64,000 bases of DNA from Oscarella lobularis (taxonomy: Eukaryota; Porifera; Homoscleromorpha; Homosclerophorida; Oscarellidae): assembly GCF_947507565.1 (NCBI RefSeq), contig NC_089183.1:930001-994000 (forward strand), given 5' to 3'. The notes under the pieces were generated by a model. The model worked only from the letters and a program-made list of their open reading frames with translations, was not told where the DNA came from and did no database searches. Every line of letters begins with the position of its first letter. Position 1 is the stretch's first letter. The position numbers were made by a program, and so were the translations under genes. Positions 10,608 through 22,345 of the stretch are shown here, one piece after another.

Positions 10608-13600
10608 ATGGCGATGCATGGAGGAAAACGCAGAACGAATCAAAGCGCCAAGTCGTCAGCAAAGCCAAACAGAAAAACGCTAGCAACTCCTCGAACGCGT
10701 CTACTTTCCGCTTTTGGAGCTAGCGACGCACCGCAACTGTACTACATCGCTTTCGCTTTGGCCATAGGTACATCTACAGGGAGAGCGTACGTTTTGCTTT
10801 CTAAAAGTCATTGTTTTTTTAGCGGGTGGAGTAAGCGTGCTTCACGGGTGAGGGACCCCCAAAAAGCTTTTCCTTTTACTAAATTCGTTTCGCTAGGCTT
10901 TATCTTTCCAACCTGTTTGAGAATGACCGTTTCTTCAGTCATCTGTCCACTTTAGAACGAGAAATGTCATTTCGAACAGAAATGGTATTTACAGAAAATA
11001 AATTTCTAACCAATTACCATTGCCTAATTAATCAAATAAGGGTCTTTACTACTCCTACTACAAGACGATGGTGAAATCGAGCTCATTTCTTCAGGGGCTC
11101 AACCGCGTAGTCTACGACAATCGAACCGAATATCCAGACATGATTAATACTCTCAAGCGATTCAATCTCTATCCCGAGGCGAGGAGAAGAAAAGGCTTGA
11201 GATTTTGACGAATGATCTTTTTTTGTTTAGGTTTCTCTCGCCTTTTTGTTTCGTTTCTATGACAACTTCATGGCATGGCGAGGAGTTTCGGCGAAAGAGT
11301 GCTTCACAATCAATCGCGGTTATGGCCAATCGCCCGTCGAAAGTTGTAGCGGTAAGGCTGTAGAAAATTGATGACAATGAAAATCATTATATATTTTTTT
11401 GATTTTAGGTCTCGGTGACGAAACCTATTTTTATGTTTATAGCGTTTTTGGGCTCAATGGGTTGCTAGCTGGCCTCTTCTTTCTTATGTCTGTTTATCTT
11501 AGGTTCGTATAATTATTTACGTGTAATTAAACCTGAGTACATGAATAATTTTAATAATCAATAGATCTATAAATAAACTCTGTGATTTGAAATAATTTTC
11601 TTTTTCTAGTGGTAGCTTTTTTGGCGGAATCCTAGCAGTCGCGTCTTTCTTCTTTAATCATTCAGAGGTTATTAGATGAAGAGGGGAAAATCTTATTGAC
11701 TAATGCTAATTTTTTTGACAAGGCAACGCGTGTTATGTGGACTCCACCTCTGCGAGAGAGCTTTGCCTATCCTTTTCTTTTCCTTCAAATGTTCTGTGTT
11801 ACGTGGACGCTAAGGTAATTAAAAAATCTCGCATTTTAATTAAGTAAGTATGTATTTCGTTTTAGAACTGAAACTCCTCGTTTGAAGCATGCTCTTTTGA
11901 TTGCATTTACGAGCGTACTCTTTATGTTGCCTTGGCAAGTAAGGGCAGCCTAGTTTTCTGGTTCATGGTTCCTCATTCGTGTTCTGCAGTTCTCTCAATT
12001 CGCTCTGCTTACTCAAGTAATAAAGAAAGCATTTTGTGCATAGCTCTAATATTCTAATTGATGATTAGGCCGTTTCTCTTTTTGGCGTTTACACTTTGGG
12101 ATACTTGTCTCCCACTCGGCTCTGGCTCATCACCTTCGGCCACGTGGTACCTTTCTTACTATTCTCAAAACGTATTTGCAGTATTTATCTCAGATAGCAC
12201 TCTTGGTAAATTATGTACTCCAGTTTGGGAATGCAATGCTTCTGACGTACGTATTCTGTTACTTGAATGCACTTGCAATGCTTGGTACACGTGCTTTGTC
12301 TTCAGGTCATACTTTGGACCCTGCTTGGTATCTGTAATGGTAAGAAAAACGGTGACCTACTTTTAATATTCTTATTACATCAAGTCCAGATTATTTTGCG
12401 CTGCGAGTCTATTTGGAAACAAATAAAGATCAAAGTTGTAGTTGTGGTTAGTTTCCCTAACCCGTTTATATATTATTGTCATTATTTCTTCTGCAGATTC
12501 TAAGAGTTGCATTGCTTTGTTGTGGCACGTTGGCCCTGAAATTTTTACTTGGCATAGTGTTCCAACTATCAGATGACGTAAATAGGTCACACGTCGATGG
12601 GGGGGTAATATTTTCACGATTTGTCTTCTATTAGGCTCACATTGGAGATATCCTCAAGGCAAAGTTTGGCCTCTACAAGGATTTCCATACTCAACTCTAT
12701 ACGTGCGCCAGAGAATTCGATTTCATGGAATGGGAGGTATGCCTGTGATAAGCCGGAAGTCTCTTGATCAACTTTCTGCCTCTCGTCTCTAGTACATACA
12801 GAAAACGTCGACTACCTTGCTTTTGCCTGCCGGATTGGTAACGATTGTGATTGTGCTGGGAAACGTAAATCCCTATTGATGTGTTGCTTGCATTTTGTCT
12901 TATACTACTCATTAAGGTGGTATACGCTGAACTAGAGAGGGTCGTTGTTAGCAAGAAGAATGAGGAGCACTTGAAGGACGCAACGGCGTCGCCTAAACGG
13001 AATGAAGATGAAGGCGGTGAAGGAGACGGCACTCGTCCTTTGGCAGCTGTACTTTGTACCCGCCTTTGATCTTTACCTCTATGACATATGTTTTCTTTAG
13101 GTATTATATCATCTCTTTCAATTGATGGCTTTTGGTTTGATGGCTTTTCTCATCATGCGTCTTAAGCTCTTCTTTACGCCGCATCTTTGTGCTTTCGTTG
13201 CTCTACTGGCGTCGAAAGAGGTGAGCTCCACGAGAGGTTCTGACTGCGTTTGAGCTTTAGTCTTCTCCTAGGTCTGTGGATTTCTGCAGAAAAATCACAG
13301 ACGCGCTCTTTTAGTCGTGCTTCTCGCTGCAATGACTGTACAAGGCCAGGCGAATATTCGAGATCAACTTGTAGGAATCTGTCAATGAGATTCCCAGTTC
13401 TTTAGTACGAGCCTTTATTCTAGGGCGTCGTGGGCGAATTCAACAACGCAGACCACGAGACTCTGGTAAGTAAAGTTAGTCCAAAATTCTTCTTAGTACC
13501 CGTATGAGATAGATCGAGTGCCTCTCATTAGATTACATTGTTCTATTGATTTCTCTACAGTATGTGTAATGCCTGTTTGTTTTGTTATATAGATTGAATG

Positions 13601-14127
13601 GATCCAGAAGGAAACTAGTCCAAGTACGAATACAGTATATTGTCTACCAATTTCGCGCTGAAAAGCGTTCTTTCTATCTAGATGCTGTCTTTGCGGGATC
13701 GATGCCCGTCTGCGCTTCTGTGAAGCTGTCCGCCGAGCGTCCTATAGTCAATCATCCTCACTACGAAGACGCCGGCCTTCGCAATCGCACGCATCATGTC
13801 TACCAGATGTATAGCCGAAAACCGGCCAAAGAGATTCACCGAACCCTGGCTGATATGGGAGTCAATTATGTTATAGTCGAGAAAACGTGGTGTTATCAGA
13901 GAGCCAAGTAGGAAATACTAGGAATTGTTCACCTTCGTTGTTTTTTATTGTATATTAGGGAGGGGTGCAGTATGGGCGATCTTTGGGATGCCGAGGATAA
14001 AGAAAATGAGAATGGAGAGCAATTTTGCGATGTGGCTCTCAATCGAGGAGTACCGAGACCGTTTGTTAAAGTGTTTAGAAACGATGCCTATTTGGTACTC
14101 CGTGTCAAGAAAATGAAAGAAAAGTGA
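10608..14127 (+). CDS. DPY19L: DPY19-like protein C-mannosyltransferase, many short exons
   Basis: Multi-pass ER membrane enzyme of the DPY-19 family, which C-mannosylates tryptophans of thrombospondin-type and cytokine-receptor repeats using dolichol-phosphate-mannose. The start (MAMHGGKRR) gives a basic N-terminus before the first membrane segment. Conserved blocks appear in order: LFENDRFFSHLSTLEREMSF (about 10913-10984), YYSYYKTMVKSSSF then NRTEYPDMINTLKRFNLYPE (11041-11178), ATRVMWTPPLRESFAYPF (11723-), FMLPWQFSQFALLTQ, LLLPAGLVTIVIV, GEFNNADHETLIEWIQ, AVFAGSMPVCASVKLS, PIVNHPHYEDAGLR and the tail GCSMGDLWDAEDKENE. Some 15 or more exons are joined by short introns, one apparently GC-AG. 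The stop is TGA at 14125-14127. The catalytic acidic residue just after the first membrane helix (the FEND motif) is present, so the enzyme looks functional. Exact middle exon borders are approximate. Confidence 0.9.
11179..11230 (+). other. Predicted GC-AG intron in the DPY19-like gene
   Basis: The exon ends ...LYPE (CCCGAG) and is followed by GCGAGG; no GT lies nearby. The acceptor is TTTAG, and the next exon continues VSLAF. In family members YPE is followed directly by V, which fixes the junction. Confidence 0.75.
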
Positions 14128-15089
14128 CAGAATCAATAACGAGAACCCTATGGATTTAGCTTTTGCATCCGAAGTATACTGAACTTTTAGTAGAACACCT
14201 TGGCGCAGAGCTACTACGTACGACGTCTTCGGTTTCCGCGTCCTTTCGAAAGTGCGCTGCATTGTTGTGTAGGGTTGCTTTTGGATGTAGTGCAATTGCC
14301 GTACCTGCACGCGTCAGGTAGCTTGTGCATGTAACCGGCAGCCTCGATCTCATCCTCAGAATCTACAAGTAATGCAGACGTACAGTACGTCTGCGGCTAC
14401 TGTAAAGATCCCTGCTCCCCAGCCAGGCAAAGTGTTTAGACTTCAGAGCAGATCGAGTGCATGAGCCTTACTAGTGCAGTGATACCTAATTGTGCACACT
14501 TTAGATGACACTAACCACCCAAATATTTTACTTTCAATTCTACGCGAAAGCCCAACTCCTAGCTACTAGAAGCTACTAGTAGCTACTATTAGCTACGCTT
14601 TCGTTTAGTATTTTTTTCTGACCTCCGTACGACATTTTATAGCTAGCCGCCATAATAGCGGAGATCGCTTGTTCAGGAGTCTCTAGCCTCTTTCTCGCTT
14701 TCCCCGCTAGCTTGAGAGGAGCATCCGGGAAAGCGAGAAAGGGTCTGAGACGAGGCTAAGGAGTCTCCCACGGACGCGTCCCCTGCCAGACTGCGCGGCT
14801 GAAAAAAGCCGACACCATGTATCTACCATGTACCACTACCTTCTAACGTGAATCCGCTAGAGAAGTCGGAAGAGGAGATTGAAGATTGCTTCGCCTTCCT
14901 ACTGTAAAGCATCCGCATCTCTGCCAGCCTGGCACTGCCTGGCACCACGCCTTATTCGGGACCCCGGAGTCCGCCCTCGGAGTCCGCCCTCGGAGTCCCT
15001 GCTCGCCTTCGTCGTTTGGTGTTCACGACCGCGTGCCTTACCAGTGTTGCCTACGTCTTGCGATTCCAAAGAAAGCGACCTCCCCGATA
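14128..15089. other. Intergenic region with inverted repeats and TAGCTACTA repeats
   Basis: No gene recognised. It contains a short array of AGCTACTA-type repeats near 14556-14596 and a stem-forming inverted repeat at 14690-14741, and must include the promoter of the CARD-GTPase gene. Confidence 0.5.
14690..14741. repeat. Inverted repeat with perfect 15-bp arms
   Basis: CTTTCTCGCTTTCCC (14690-14704) pairs perfectly with GGGAAAGCGAGAAAG (14727-14741) across a 22 nt loop. The flanks continue as imperfect complements (TAGCCTC and GAGGCTA; GGAGTCTC and GAGTCTCC), so the element spans about 14673-14770. It resembles a small fold-back or MITE-like insertion; no transposase is present. Confidence 0.7.
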
Positions 15090-18000
15090 ATGGCCGATCC
15101 GAAATGGTCGAAATGTCTTACTCCCGTATTTGCCGAAGCAGTGGAAAGTCTCACATGCATCATTACAGAAAATCTCATGGACATGCTACTTACGGAGAGA
15201 AGCCTTACTCAAAGTCGGTATTTCGAAATGATCGACAGTCTACGTTCCGCTGGCATCGATAAGAGCAATAGTTCTCGCGATTTATTTATAACGCTGATGC
15301 GTTGCCCTCCACCGTCGTTTGACGTCTTTTGCTCCACGCTAAAGAGACTTCAAGGAGGTGATCAACTTTTGAGTCTTCTGACCTCTCCAGCGAGTGGCCA
15401 GGTTACCGAACAGGAATCAGATAGCTGCAGTGACTCGAGTAATGGACTTAGTTAAAATGTATGACTATGATGGCGTTGCTAAGACTTTCTTTTCGCTGTA
15501 GCTACAAGCCCTGGCGCTTATCAGAGTTCGTCAACTCCGCCTAATAAAGGTGTTATCATATAATATATTAGATTTATTTATTCAAAGTCATTTACTATAG
15601 ATACAACAACCAGGCTTTCATTGGACGACTTAGAATTGAAAAGGGCATATCATTTACTAATGATAGGAAGCGCCTTTTCTCCGCGTAGTTCTTACCTACA
15701 CCATGAGCTTGAGCTCAACAGTCTATTTGATCTAAATGACAAGGACGCGTTTTTGGAAGGACGAGTTGCGTTTGGGGGCGCAACTGTTGATCTCTTTTTG
15801 AAAGCACTGAGGGCCAACAGGTGGTCGCGTGTTGGACTTATCGCTACTTTTCAGTCTTTTCTCATCGACTCACTAAAGCGAAAAGAGTATCTTCAGTCAT
15901 TTCTCTGGCTGCTTAAAGAAATGCAAGACCACCTGCAAAAAGAACAGGCAATTCCGGAATTTGTTTTAGATCTAACCCAGAAGGATTTGGCTATTGCGCT
16001 ATTAGAGGTTGTGCCAAAGGAAGACAAGTGCCGTATAATGACTTACTTTAGGTCGTTGGGCTACCCTTTGCCACCTTCTTCAGCCTGATGGCCCACTTCC
16101 AATATTACAAGTCAATTTTGATATTCTGAACGAAGTACTTCCTGGTTCAAGCCATCCGCTGATTTTGTCTCTGGGCTGTTCTAAAGCAGGAAAAACTTTT
16201 CTTTTAGAGAAACTGATAGCTATAATGTCGCCAGCTGTAGACACAGAACTGCTAGATACAAGGACAGGACCAACCCACCAGCCTTCTGTTGATTTGATAT
16301 TGGATAAAAGAAGAGAAGGAGGGTTTAATTACGCTGACGTTCACGGGTGGAACACTAGGGAGGAGTTTGGTCACGTGGTCGCCGCTTTGGCTTCTGTGGC
16401 GTATCTTATTTTCGTACATGTATCTCTTGACGACATTTCACCTGCCACCATGGAAATTTCTCATAGCATGAAGTTCCTTTTGAAAAAGCAACTTCAGAGA
16501 AGAACGACGACTAGAGCACGAGTTGTCTTCTTTCTTCGAGACACTGGCGGCCAAAGCCTCGCCAAAAAATTTGAAAAAAACATGAAAACAATATTTCCGA
16601 CTGCAGATAAACTTGTTGCTATTGGAGTAAAAAGTTTTGTAGAAGAAAAGGAAAGCCGTCACGATTGTATTGTGTCGTCTGTTTTCAAAGAACTCGTGAA
16701 AGTTACACAGCAGGAGACTCAGAATGTTGAGCAGTGGCAGCTTCCTCCCGCTAAAACTTTGACAGAAATTTGGGAACACTGTCGAAGAAACTCGTCTATC
16801 TTACGTGTTTCTATGAAAACTACCTTGGGAGAGAAGATTTTTCAAGCTTTGAACAGCGTCGATAGAAGAGATGGAAAGCTTGCTAGTACTCTCTTTCCGC
16901 TGTCTGCCATCAAAACTGAAATTGCACGAACTATTGTCGCCGAGAAAGATATAATGGAGGGAATGGCTAAAAAGCAGAAAACAAGCAGTGAAACCGATTT
17001 GAAGAAAATTTGGGACAAAAGATCAAAGCTATCGCGGAGCCGATTTCGCATTGTGAATGCGTCCGCACCTCTTAGACTTTTTGCTAGTGTTATAAACATG
17101 CAAGAGAGTAAGACGTTTTCTGAGTTTCAGCACTACTTGGAGATGTGGAAAGCTCAGTACGTAAAAGAACTCTACTACAAACGAAAGTTACTGCATCTTA
17201 GAATTAAGGAACTGAAGTCAGAGAAAGATCCTAGCTGCACCACAGAAATACGAAAGTGCGAAGAAGAGTACACAAAAAACAATGCTGTCCTAGAAGAGTT
17301 TGACATATCTGTTAACAGTTTCTGGGCAGAAATTATGCACAGCTATGATTTAGAAGCATCAGAGCATTCTTCAACGTTATCTCGGTGCTGCTCACTTACA
17401 GCGGCGACGGCGAGAAAAGTTTACTTGCAGTATCTGGCGGAAGGCTACGCAATGCAATTTTTGCAAGGAAAACCGCTTCAAATGGCAGATCAATTTATCA
17501 AAGACGTTCTGGCTGATTTAGACAGCGAGCACGAGACTCAAAGTCTCTTCGTTGTTTCTGTGATAGGCGAGCAAAGCTCAGGAAAGACGACTCTCCTCAA
17601 TTCTCTGTTTGGCTGTGGGTTCACCACAAGTTCCGGAAAATGCACGCAGGGCTTGTTTGCTTCGTATCTGCGCTTGCCAGATAATAAAGGCCTTCTTGTT
17701 TTAGACTCCGAAGGGCTTCTTTCCATTGAAGGCGGAGGCAGGGTTTTCGACTGCCAAATCACGCTTCTCGCTCTAGCGTGCTCTGATCTTGTAATCATCA
17801 ACCACAAAGGGAAAATTTCGTCTGATTTGAACGAACTGCTACAAGTTTGTCTTAACGCGATGGATACCCTTCAAGTTGCAAAAATCAAGCCGAACGTTTC
17901 TTTGGTTCTGCGTGATCAGCGTAATTGCCGCGATGAGGACGTTCATGAAACGGCACTTCTAAAAATGCATGATGCATTCAACAAGGCAGACGTCAGCGAT

Positions 18001-18285
18001 CTCATAGAACTCGGGAAAGATTCTGTGTTTCTTCTTCATTCTGCTTTTTCAGAGAGAAGGCAAGGAAAACGATCAATAGAAATACCCTCAGTGAAGTTTT
18101 CTCGCGAAACCTTTATGCTGAGAAGAAAATTGATAAAAGCTGCGGAAGGTGAAAGTGTCCGGGGAAAAGAACCGTCGTCTCCTCTTGTTTTGTGGTATCA
18201 CCATGTCTGCTTTGTGTGGAAAACGTTAACTGAGTTTGGCCACTCTCTTCTTTATTGCAAAACGAAAGAAGGAAAGACTTGCTAA
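15090..18285 (+). CDS. CARD protein with two P-loop GTPase regions, VLIG/GVIN-like
   Basis: Predicted exons: 15090-15438, 15502-15549, 15601-16007, 16084-18285; phases agree, about 1,001 residues. Residues 1-95 form a CARD-like helical bundle (LMDMLLTERSLTQSRYFEMI, then RDLFITLMRCPPPSFDVFC). A Ser-rich linker and a helical segment follow. The large exon begins with a first P-loop, GCSKAGKTFLL, and a DVHGW switch II-like motif. After a coiled, charged middle comes a second, more canonical G domain: GEQSSGKTTLLNSLFG, then a Thr-bearing switch I (GKCTQGLFAS), LDSEGL and IINHKGKISSDLNELLQ. This order matches very large inducible GTPases (GVIN1/VLIG, URGCP), which are interferon-induced in vertebrates. 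The VLIG proteins I know are larger and lack a CARD. It probably acts in cytoplasmic innate immunity through CARD partners. The exon 3/4 junction is the least certain boundary. Confidence 0.8.
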
Positions 18286-18324
18286 ATAACTGAAGACAGA
18301 CGGTCTGTCTTCAGTTATCTAGCA
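18280..18324 (+). repeat. Near-perfect 22-bp hairpin spanning the stop codon
   Basis: Arms 18280-18301 and 18303-18324 with a one-base centre; the inner 16 bp (ATAACTGAAGACAGAC and its complement) are perfect. The left arm includes the TAA stop of the CARD-GTPase gene, so an mRNA stem-loop would begin inside the last codons. Confidence 0.8.
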
Positions 18325-18613
18325 TGTCTTTAATTAACTAAGCACTGACGTCAAATATTTTAGATTTCAGTCATTTTAGCTTCAGAATTTAGCTTTTTTC
18401 GTTGCATTAATTAATTAATAACCGTTTTCTGTATTTAGAAATTATTCAACTGAAGTCAGGTGCCTTTTTATTTGCACTTGCTGCGGAGTGGCTTCAAGAA
18501 TCAGTGTGTCCGCGCAAATACCTTCGGTTCGCGGACGTCTTTTTTGGTCTCATCCGGGACAGTGGTTACGCGACCAATCAAACGCGCAGAAGTTGGCATT
18601 CGAATCACCGGCG
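18325..18613. promoter_or_regulatory. Short intergenic region upstream of kinesin-8
   Basis: AT-rich sequence between two same-strand genes, which must contain the kinesin promoter. An open frame extends upstream to 18488, but the conserved motor start ([16 protein letters not shown]) begins at 18614. No specific motif was assigned. Confidence 0.4.
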
Positions 18614-21600
18614 ATGTCCAAAGGCGAAACGAACGTTAAAGTGGTCGTTAGAATCCGACCAGAATCGGGAGTAAACGAATCGGCGTCGACGAACGCCGAA
18701 CGAATCGTCGTTCGTGCGATAGACGATCAAATCGTCGTTTTCGATCCCGTCGACGACGACGACGACTTCGTCCTCGCCGCTTCGCGACCGACGTCGCGCA
18801 CGGAACTGCACAAGCGCGGCGTGAAGAAGACGCATCGCGACACGCGCTTCGCGTTCGATCGCGTTTTCGACGAGAACGCGACGCAGGGCGACGTCTACGA
18901 AGCGACGACGCGCGGAATCGTCGATCGAGTGCTGGACGGCATCAACTGCTCGGTTTTCGCCTACGGCGCGACGGGAGCGGGCAAGACTCACACAATGCTC
19001 GGGAGTCAAAGCGATCCGGGCGTGGTCTATCGGACGATGATCGAACTTTTCGAAACGATCGAACAGCGACGAGACCAAGCGATTTTCAACGTCGTTGTGA
19101 CATATGCGGAGGTATGTGAGATTCTATTTGTTAGGGGAGAGTAGTTGGGGACTCGTTTTCGCGTTCGCTCGACTCGAGTGATCGCCTATCGGGGAAAAGG
19201 CGTGCGATCGCGCGTGTTTGCGTGTTGGTCCCGCGCGCGTGCGCTCGGCTGACACCGCGCTCACGCGCGCGTCACCTGCGCGCGAAAATTTCATCTCACG
19301 TGCATTGTAGATATACAACGAAAGGGTGCGAGATCTTCTGCGGCCGTCGGGCGACTTGCCCATGCGGGAGAACCCCAACAAGGAAGTCTGCATCACTGGC
19401 CTGAGCTATCACAAGCCAAAGTCTGCGGATGAAGTTCTTGGAATGCTCGCCCAAGGAAACGAAAATCGAACGCAGCATCCCACCGACGCGAACGCCCAAT
19501 CGTCGCGCTCTCACGCCGTTTTCCAGGTTATCCAAAAAAGGCTCGCACTTTTTTATTTTTAATAATTTTCAAAAATATTTTTTCTAAGGTTTTGGTTCAG
19601 CAGAAGCCTCGCACGTCCGGTCTCTCGTCCCAAATGAAGACGGGAAAGATGTCGTTGATCGACTTGGCGGGTTCGGAGCGAGCGACCGTGACGACGAATC
19701 GAGGAGCTCGTTTTCGCGAGGGAGCCAACATCAATCGATCCCTATTGGCATTGGGAAATTGCATCAACGCACTCGCAGAACAGAAGGCAAGACAAATCTC
19801 CTCTAGATTTAATTAATCAATAAAAATATTTAATATTTTTCTTTTAGAAAGGGGGGCACGTTCCCTATCGTGACAGTAAGCTGACTCGACTGTTGAAGGA
19901 CTCTCTAGGTGGGACTTGCTACACTGTAATGATTGCTAATGTTCGGTATGGACATACTAAATGATAATATGTTTGTGAATGCTTTGCCTCTTTTGCAGTC
20001 CACTATTTTCTTCGTATGAGGATACGTATAATACATTGAAGTACGCTGATAGAGCAAAGAGAATAAGATCGACGGTGAGTATTCCTATATGTTCTGTAAG
20101 GCAGAATTGATAGATTAGTTTTCTTTGTTCTCTTTTAGTTGGTTTCGAATTTTGTTAACGTTGACATTCACGTAACGAAGTATAAGTCCGTTGTGGAAAG
20201 TCTTCAGAATGAGGTAGAGCTTCTTACACCAATGTCGTTGATGAAGTTTGTGAGAACGTTCTTTCTCTAGGTGGCTCAACTGAAGCAGAAGCTCTCAAAT
20301 CAGTTAGTCTCAGATGAAGCTATGAGCAGTCGATTGCCTCTAACTACAACGTATTCCTTCCCTTCTTCTCAGTTGACACGGTGATTGAGTGCATTGAATA
20401 TATTGCGTTTCTGATGTGGGAATTCTTTTCTTTTAGTTTTCGCGAGTTGGAGAACATGTACGGAAAAATTCTAACTGTTCGTTTGGATCTCGTCGACGTG
20501 GAATTTGCTCGAAAGGAAACGGAAGCCAAAAAACACGAACGAGTATAAATCTAATTTGAATAATATATTAATAGTGTGGGTATAAGTTATAAATTTTTAG
20601 GAGCAAACGATCGAGCGACTTCGCTACTGGATGCCGGAAACGGAAGAAACAGAGGTAAAAGAATTATTTATTATTTTATATATTTATCAATTTATTCTTT
20701 TTCTTTAGTCTCTGTTATCACTTGACGAACGTCTAGAGAACTTGGCGTCTCGTCGCGACGAGCTGGAGCGAACGCTTGCCGGGCTGCGACGCGAGGCGGA
20801 GGAAAAGGCGTCGAACCTGGGCTGCAGTGGAGTCGAGTCGTCGTCATTTGCCGTGGAATTTAACCGGAGACTCAAGGCGGGAGTGGAGAGCGAAGTGGCG
20901 GCAAAGCGCAACGTCCACTGGGAGCGTTTCTCGGAGAAACAGAGGAAGGAATCCGAGAACAATCAGAGGTGAGAAGCAGGATTAGATCTCTCAAAAACCT
21001 TATCTCCATATAGATCAATTCACGAGACCTTTTATTATTAGTCATCGTCACTCTCTTTTCTTTCTTTCTTAGATTCATTTGCCAGCTATTGACAGATTTT
21101 CGTCCTCTCTCCGCCTCCGCCTCCGAAATAACGTCGACAATTGCTCGACGAATTCGCGGCAAAGGAAAAGGCGTCGCCTTTTCTCTACAGCCGACCGTCA
21201 AATTGGCAACACCGCCACGCCAATCGCAGTCGACGACGCAGCCTCGCGCTATAGCCGTAGCGTCAGGAATTCTTACGCGATCGAGAAGACGAAATTTGCC
21301 GGACGAAACGGACGGAAACTCAAAGGCGATCGACCGAAGTCCGGCCGCGCTTCCGCGTCTGCCGCCGCCGCCGTCCGGGCGACGAACGCCTCGTCGTTTC
21401 ATGAAGGAGAATCGAGATCGATTGGCTACGCCGAAGTCATCGATTTCCTCCGAGTCCCTTGATGTCAATGCGCTATTTCGACCGCTCGTCGAACCAGAAA
21501 TCAAAGGATCGGCTCGAAAGAGATCTCGGATGGCGGCATCGGCGAGCGTTCCGTTGTCGCCATTTCAGCCGGCAAATCGGACGGTCGCCAAGTCGCAGAG

Positions 21601-21888
21601 GACGAATATGCCTCGACGTATTCCTGTGAAGAAGAAAACGAGTGGGAATACTGCGACGAGGTAACAAATCTGATGATCCTATATAATGTATTGTGTTGCC
21701 TAATTTTTTTTATTTTCTTTAGTGTGAAGCGGACTGCGGATGTGAGTGTACAGAGTGCGGCTAAGCGGGCGGTGAACGCTTCGACGCAGTCATCTACTCC
21801 TTTGTCTCTGTCCGCGAGGAAGAGATGGAGGAGTCGTTTGACTCCGGGGACGCCAAGCCGGAGTAACTGGAAAATGTTTCTAACGTAA
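18614..21888 (+). CDS. KIF18: Kinesin-8 family motor (KIF18-like)
   Basis: Plus-end-directed microtubule motor, typically a depolymerase that controls spindle microtubule length. Visible exons: 18614-19111, 19311-19524, 19589-19796, 19848-19945, 19999-20074, 20139-20213, 20271-20380, 20437 onward, then four or more tail exons to the TAA at 21886-21888. Motor motifs are complete: VKVVVRIRP, the P-loop [11 protein letters not shown], the switch I-type region [11 protein letters not shown], switch [13 protein letters not shown], and [18 protein letters not shown]. The neck [15 protein letters not shown] matches the kinesin-8 type. The loop after [10 protein letters not shown] is long and acidic. 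A coiled-coil stalk follows ([30 protein letters not shown]), then a basic, Pro/Ser-rich tail ([17 protein letters not shown]). Pieces of its 3' half recur around 32.6, 42.7-43.2, 53.9, 56.7 and 58.5 kb. Family assignment is firm; KIF18A versus B is not resolved. Confidence 0.85.
19797..19847 (+). other. Predicted GC-AG intron in kinesin motor domain
   Basis: The exon ends ...NALAEQK (CAGAAG), followed by GCAAGA, a close match to the GC-AG consensus. The acceptor is TTTTAG, and the next exon reads [16 protein letters not shown]. The motor-domain alignment fixes both borders, and no GT donor exists nearby. Confidence 0.8.
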
Positions 21889-22035
21889 GCTTTGACAACG
21901 ATTTTGAACGTATTGCACGTATATCTCTATATCTAATGTACGAAGCCTGCACATGCATACACCAGAGCTCTTATCTTCGAAGTCAGGGCAAACGAGGATA
22001 CTGTAAAGTGTTGTTGTTGTTCCACTTGTTCAGAC

Positions 22036-22064
22036 CATAGATAAAAAAATATTTTTTATCTATG
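22036..22064. repeat. AT-rich palindrome in laminin A upstream region
   Basis: CATAGATA...TATCTATG palindrome with an A/T core, flanked on both sides by GTTCAGAC. Versions of different length sit at the same place upstream of laminin copies B (32802-32829) and C (43380-43399). Confidence 0.75.
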
Positions 22065-22321
22065 TTCAGACTAGGAGAATTTTTTTTGCCGCTCTACACG
22101 CGCTCGTCGCGCATGCTCACTTCGCTTCTGTATGTTTTGTTTCCATTTTGACTTTTTCCTTCGTCACAGTGAAATCCTGGACGCTTTTCGATCACATCCC
22201 TTCTCGAAGATGATATAGACCGTTTCGGTAGACGGCAACACCGCCGTGGGTCTCCACTCATCGCAGCGGAAAAAACGGAAATCGGTAATCAGCTCTCTAC
22301 GTATGTTTCATACGCTTGCGT

Positions 22322-22329
22322 TATAAATA
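22322..22329 (+). promoter_or_regulatory. TATA box (TATAAATA), laminin copy A
   Basis: TATAAATA lies 24 bp upstream of the ATG, centred in the palindrome GCGTTATAAATAACGC. Such spacing would give an almost leaderless mRNA unless transcription starts elsewhere. Copy C is identical here; copy B is mutated. Confidence 0.5.
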
Positions 22330-22345
22330 ACGCGTTCCTATCACA

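Noticed and set aside
15621-16088. Reading the third CARD-GTPase exon straight through to its stop
   Set aside because: The downstream exon is open from 16084 in another frame and continues the protein; a phase-0 GT-AG intron (16008-16083) with a good pyrimidine tract joins them.
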